From NCBI GenBank assembly GCA_005777515.1, contig SXMA01000010.1:1-5995 (forward strand): a DNA stretch of 5,995 nucleotides. Direction: 5' to 3'. Position numbers and translations under genes: made by a program. The notes under the pieces are model-generated. The model had not been told where the DNA came from. It saw only the letters and a list, made by a program, of their open reading frames with translations, and ran no database searches. Within the stretch, counting starts at the first letter, position 1; every line of letters starts with the position of its first letter. Source of the stretch: Actinomycetota bacterium (GTDB taxonomy: Bacteria > Actinomycetota > Actinomycetes > Nanopelagicales > Nanopelagicaceae). Below are positions 4,988-5,995 of the stretch, piece by piece.

Positions 4988-5995
4988 CTGCCTAAAGAAG
5001 TAGCGGTATTAACCTCAATATCTTTTCTAGTGGCTGTTGGCTTCGGACTAATAATCCCTGCTATTCCGATCTTTGCTAAAACATTTGGCGTTTCAAATAC
5101 TTTAATTGGATTAATTATCTCCTCCTTTGCCATTATGCGATTTGTATCTGGTCTATTTGCAGGAAAATTAGTGGACCGATTTGGGGAGCGATTAGTCCTT
5201 GGCTTGGGACTTTTTATGGTTTCGATATTTACTTTGATTTCAGGGCTTGCTCAAAACTATGAACAGTTGCTGATATTTAGAACTGCAGGTGGCTTTGGCT
5301 CATCGATGTTCTCAGTCTCAGCGGGCGCTTTAATTCTTCGAGTTGTTTCAGATAATCAAAGAGGTCAAGCTCAGTCACTCTATAACGGCGGTTTTATTGC
5401 CGGAGGTGTGGCGGGCCCAGCATTTGGTGGAGCCTTAATTGCGCTCTCTCCAAGAGCGCCGTTTTTCATCTACTCCGGACTTTTAATTGCGGCCGGAACT
5501 GTCTCACTAATCTTTCTTCATGAAAGTAGATTGGGCGCAAAAGTTGAGCAAAGCAGCGAAGAGCGCGCACTAACAATCAAAGAAGCTTTGGCAATCAAGC
5601 CTTATCTTTACTCACTATTTCTAGCATTTCTTGGAAGCTGGATCCTTTTCGGTATGCGCTCATCTATCCTTCCGCTCTTTGTTGTGGAAGACCTCAAAGC
5701 AAGTCCTTCGCTTGTAGGTTTGAGTTTTACGGTAGCGCTAATCGCCCAGGGTTCAGTGATGGTGCGGGCTGGAAAGCATTCAGATAAGAACGGACGAAAA
5801 CCAGTGATCTTGACTGGATTTTCCATCGTAATGGCATCTCTTGGAATTCTCTTTCTTGCAAACAACGTGACGGTATATCTAATTGCAATGATTGTTATGG
5901 GCCTTGGCGCGGGCTTTGCGGCATCTGCTGGCGCAATTGTTGGGGATGTAATCAAAGGAAAGAGCGGAAAGGTCTATGCCTTCTGGCAGATGGCA
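4988..5995 (+). CDS. Major facilitator superfamily transporter, probable efflux type (3' end beyond window)
   Basis: 336 codons are present and the end is missing; a typical member has about 400 residues, so roughly two membrane segments are lost. The frame reads LPKEVAVLTSISFLVAVGFG, then LIIPAIPIFAKTFGVS: a first membrane segment ending in the proline motif. The loop after segment 2 has motif A, GKLVDRFGER (59-68, Asp63), and its repeat GKHSDKNGRK (262-271) falls between segments 8 and 9. Segment 5 has GGVAGPAFGG, like motif C of proton-driven drug exporters. The start is uncertain: the frame is open from a TGA at 4952, but no ATG, GTG or TTG occurs before the first segment. CTG 4988 is chosen because it gives a normal N-terminus and lies downstream of the likely promoter; ATT 4961 is an alternative. 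AAGGA (4982-4986) lies only one base before CTG. Export of small molecules is inferred; the substrate is unknown. Confidence 0.85.
   Translation, partial: MPKEVAVLTSISFLVAVGFGLIIPAIPIFAKTFGVSNTLIGLIISSFAIMRFVSGLFAGKLVDRFGERLVLGLGLFMVSIFTLISGLAQNYEQLLIFRTAGGFGSSMFSVSAGALILRVVSDNQRGQAQSLYNGGFIAGGVAGPAFGGALIALSPRAPFFIYSGLLIAAGTVSLIFLHESRLGAKVEQSSEERALTIKEALAIKPYLYSLFLAFLGSWILFGMRSSILPLFVVEDLKASPSLVGLSFTVALIAQGSVMVRAGKHSDKNGRKPVILTGFSIVMASLGILFLANNVTVYLIAMIVMGLGAGFAASAGAIVGDVIKGKSGKVYAFWQMA

Noticed and set aside
4921..5133. Minus-strand open frame of 70 codons upstream of the ABC genes
   Set aside because: It overlaps the first membrane segment of the MFS transporter and the divergent promoter region. 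No family features or good RBS were seen.
5608..5955. Minus-strand open frame of 115 codons antisense to the MFS gene
   Set aside because: The composition is a mirror of transmembrane codons, there is no RBS, and it covers the conserved motif A repeat of the transporter on the other strand.

Overview
The window looks like chromosomal DNA from a low-GC actinobacterium, possibly a streamlined freshwater lineage such as Nanopelagicales/acI. Three things point there. The isoprenyl transferase closely resembles the actinobacterial Z-farnesyl-diphosphate synthase type. GreA carries the actinobacterial ENGGYH variant of its tip. The neighbourhood greA - DUF4307 - (divergent) small membrane protein - ... 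- isoprenyl transferase - PhoH resembles the Rv1080c-Rv1095 region of Mycobacterium tuberculosis as I remember it. Base composition is moderate by eye, genes are tightly packed, and many starts lack a Shine-Dalgarno sequence. The lineage is an inference from these features.

Layout. Positions 1-128 (minus) hold the 5' end of a PIN-PhoH family gene. A 141-bp gap (129-269) follows, with two palindromes, a weak terminator-like hairpin and a possible promoter. Positions 270-2184 (minus) are a tightly overlapping cluster. In transcription order it is a 47-residue single-span membrane protein, SURF1, a DUF3817 membrane protein and a short-chain Z-isoprenyl transferase, with overlaps of about 17, 17 and 4 bp. 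Only 14 bp away and divergent is a plus-strand pair, DUF4307 and greA (2199-3100). GreA ends exactly where the converging permease gene ends, with no base between them. Positions 3101-4893 (minus) encode a two-gene DrrA/DrrB-type ABC exporter with a GTGA overlap and a good candidate leaderless promoter. Divergent from it is an MFS transporter (from about 4988, plus) that runs off the window and has no ATG, GTG or TTG start before its first membrane segment.

Functional links. SURF1 helps assemble haem-copper cytochrome c oxidase, and the two small membrane proteins translationally linked to it may belong to the same membrane or respiratory theme. The prenyl transferase supplies short Z-prenyl diphosphate, in mycobacteria the precursor of decaprenyl phosphate for the cell envelope. 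GreA rescues backtracked RNA polymerase. The ABC and MFS systems are probably two separate exporters sharing a 90-bp divergent control region. I found no RNA gene, insertion sequence, CRISPR array or clearly new system. The most interesting points are the missing MFS start codon, the compact gene junctions, the apparent absence of mca from this locus, and a SoxR/MerR-like palindrome.
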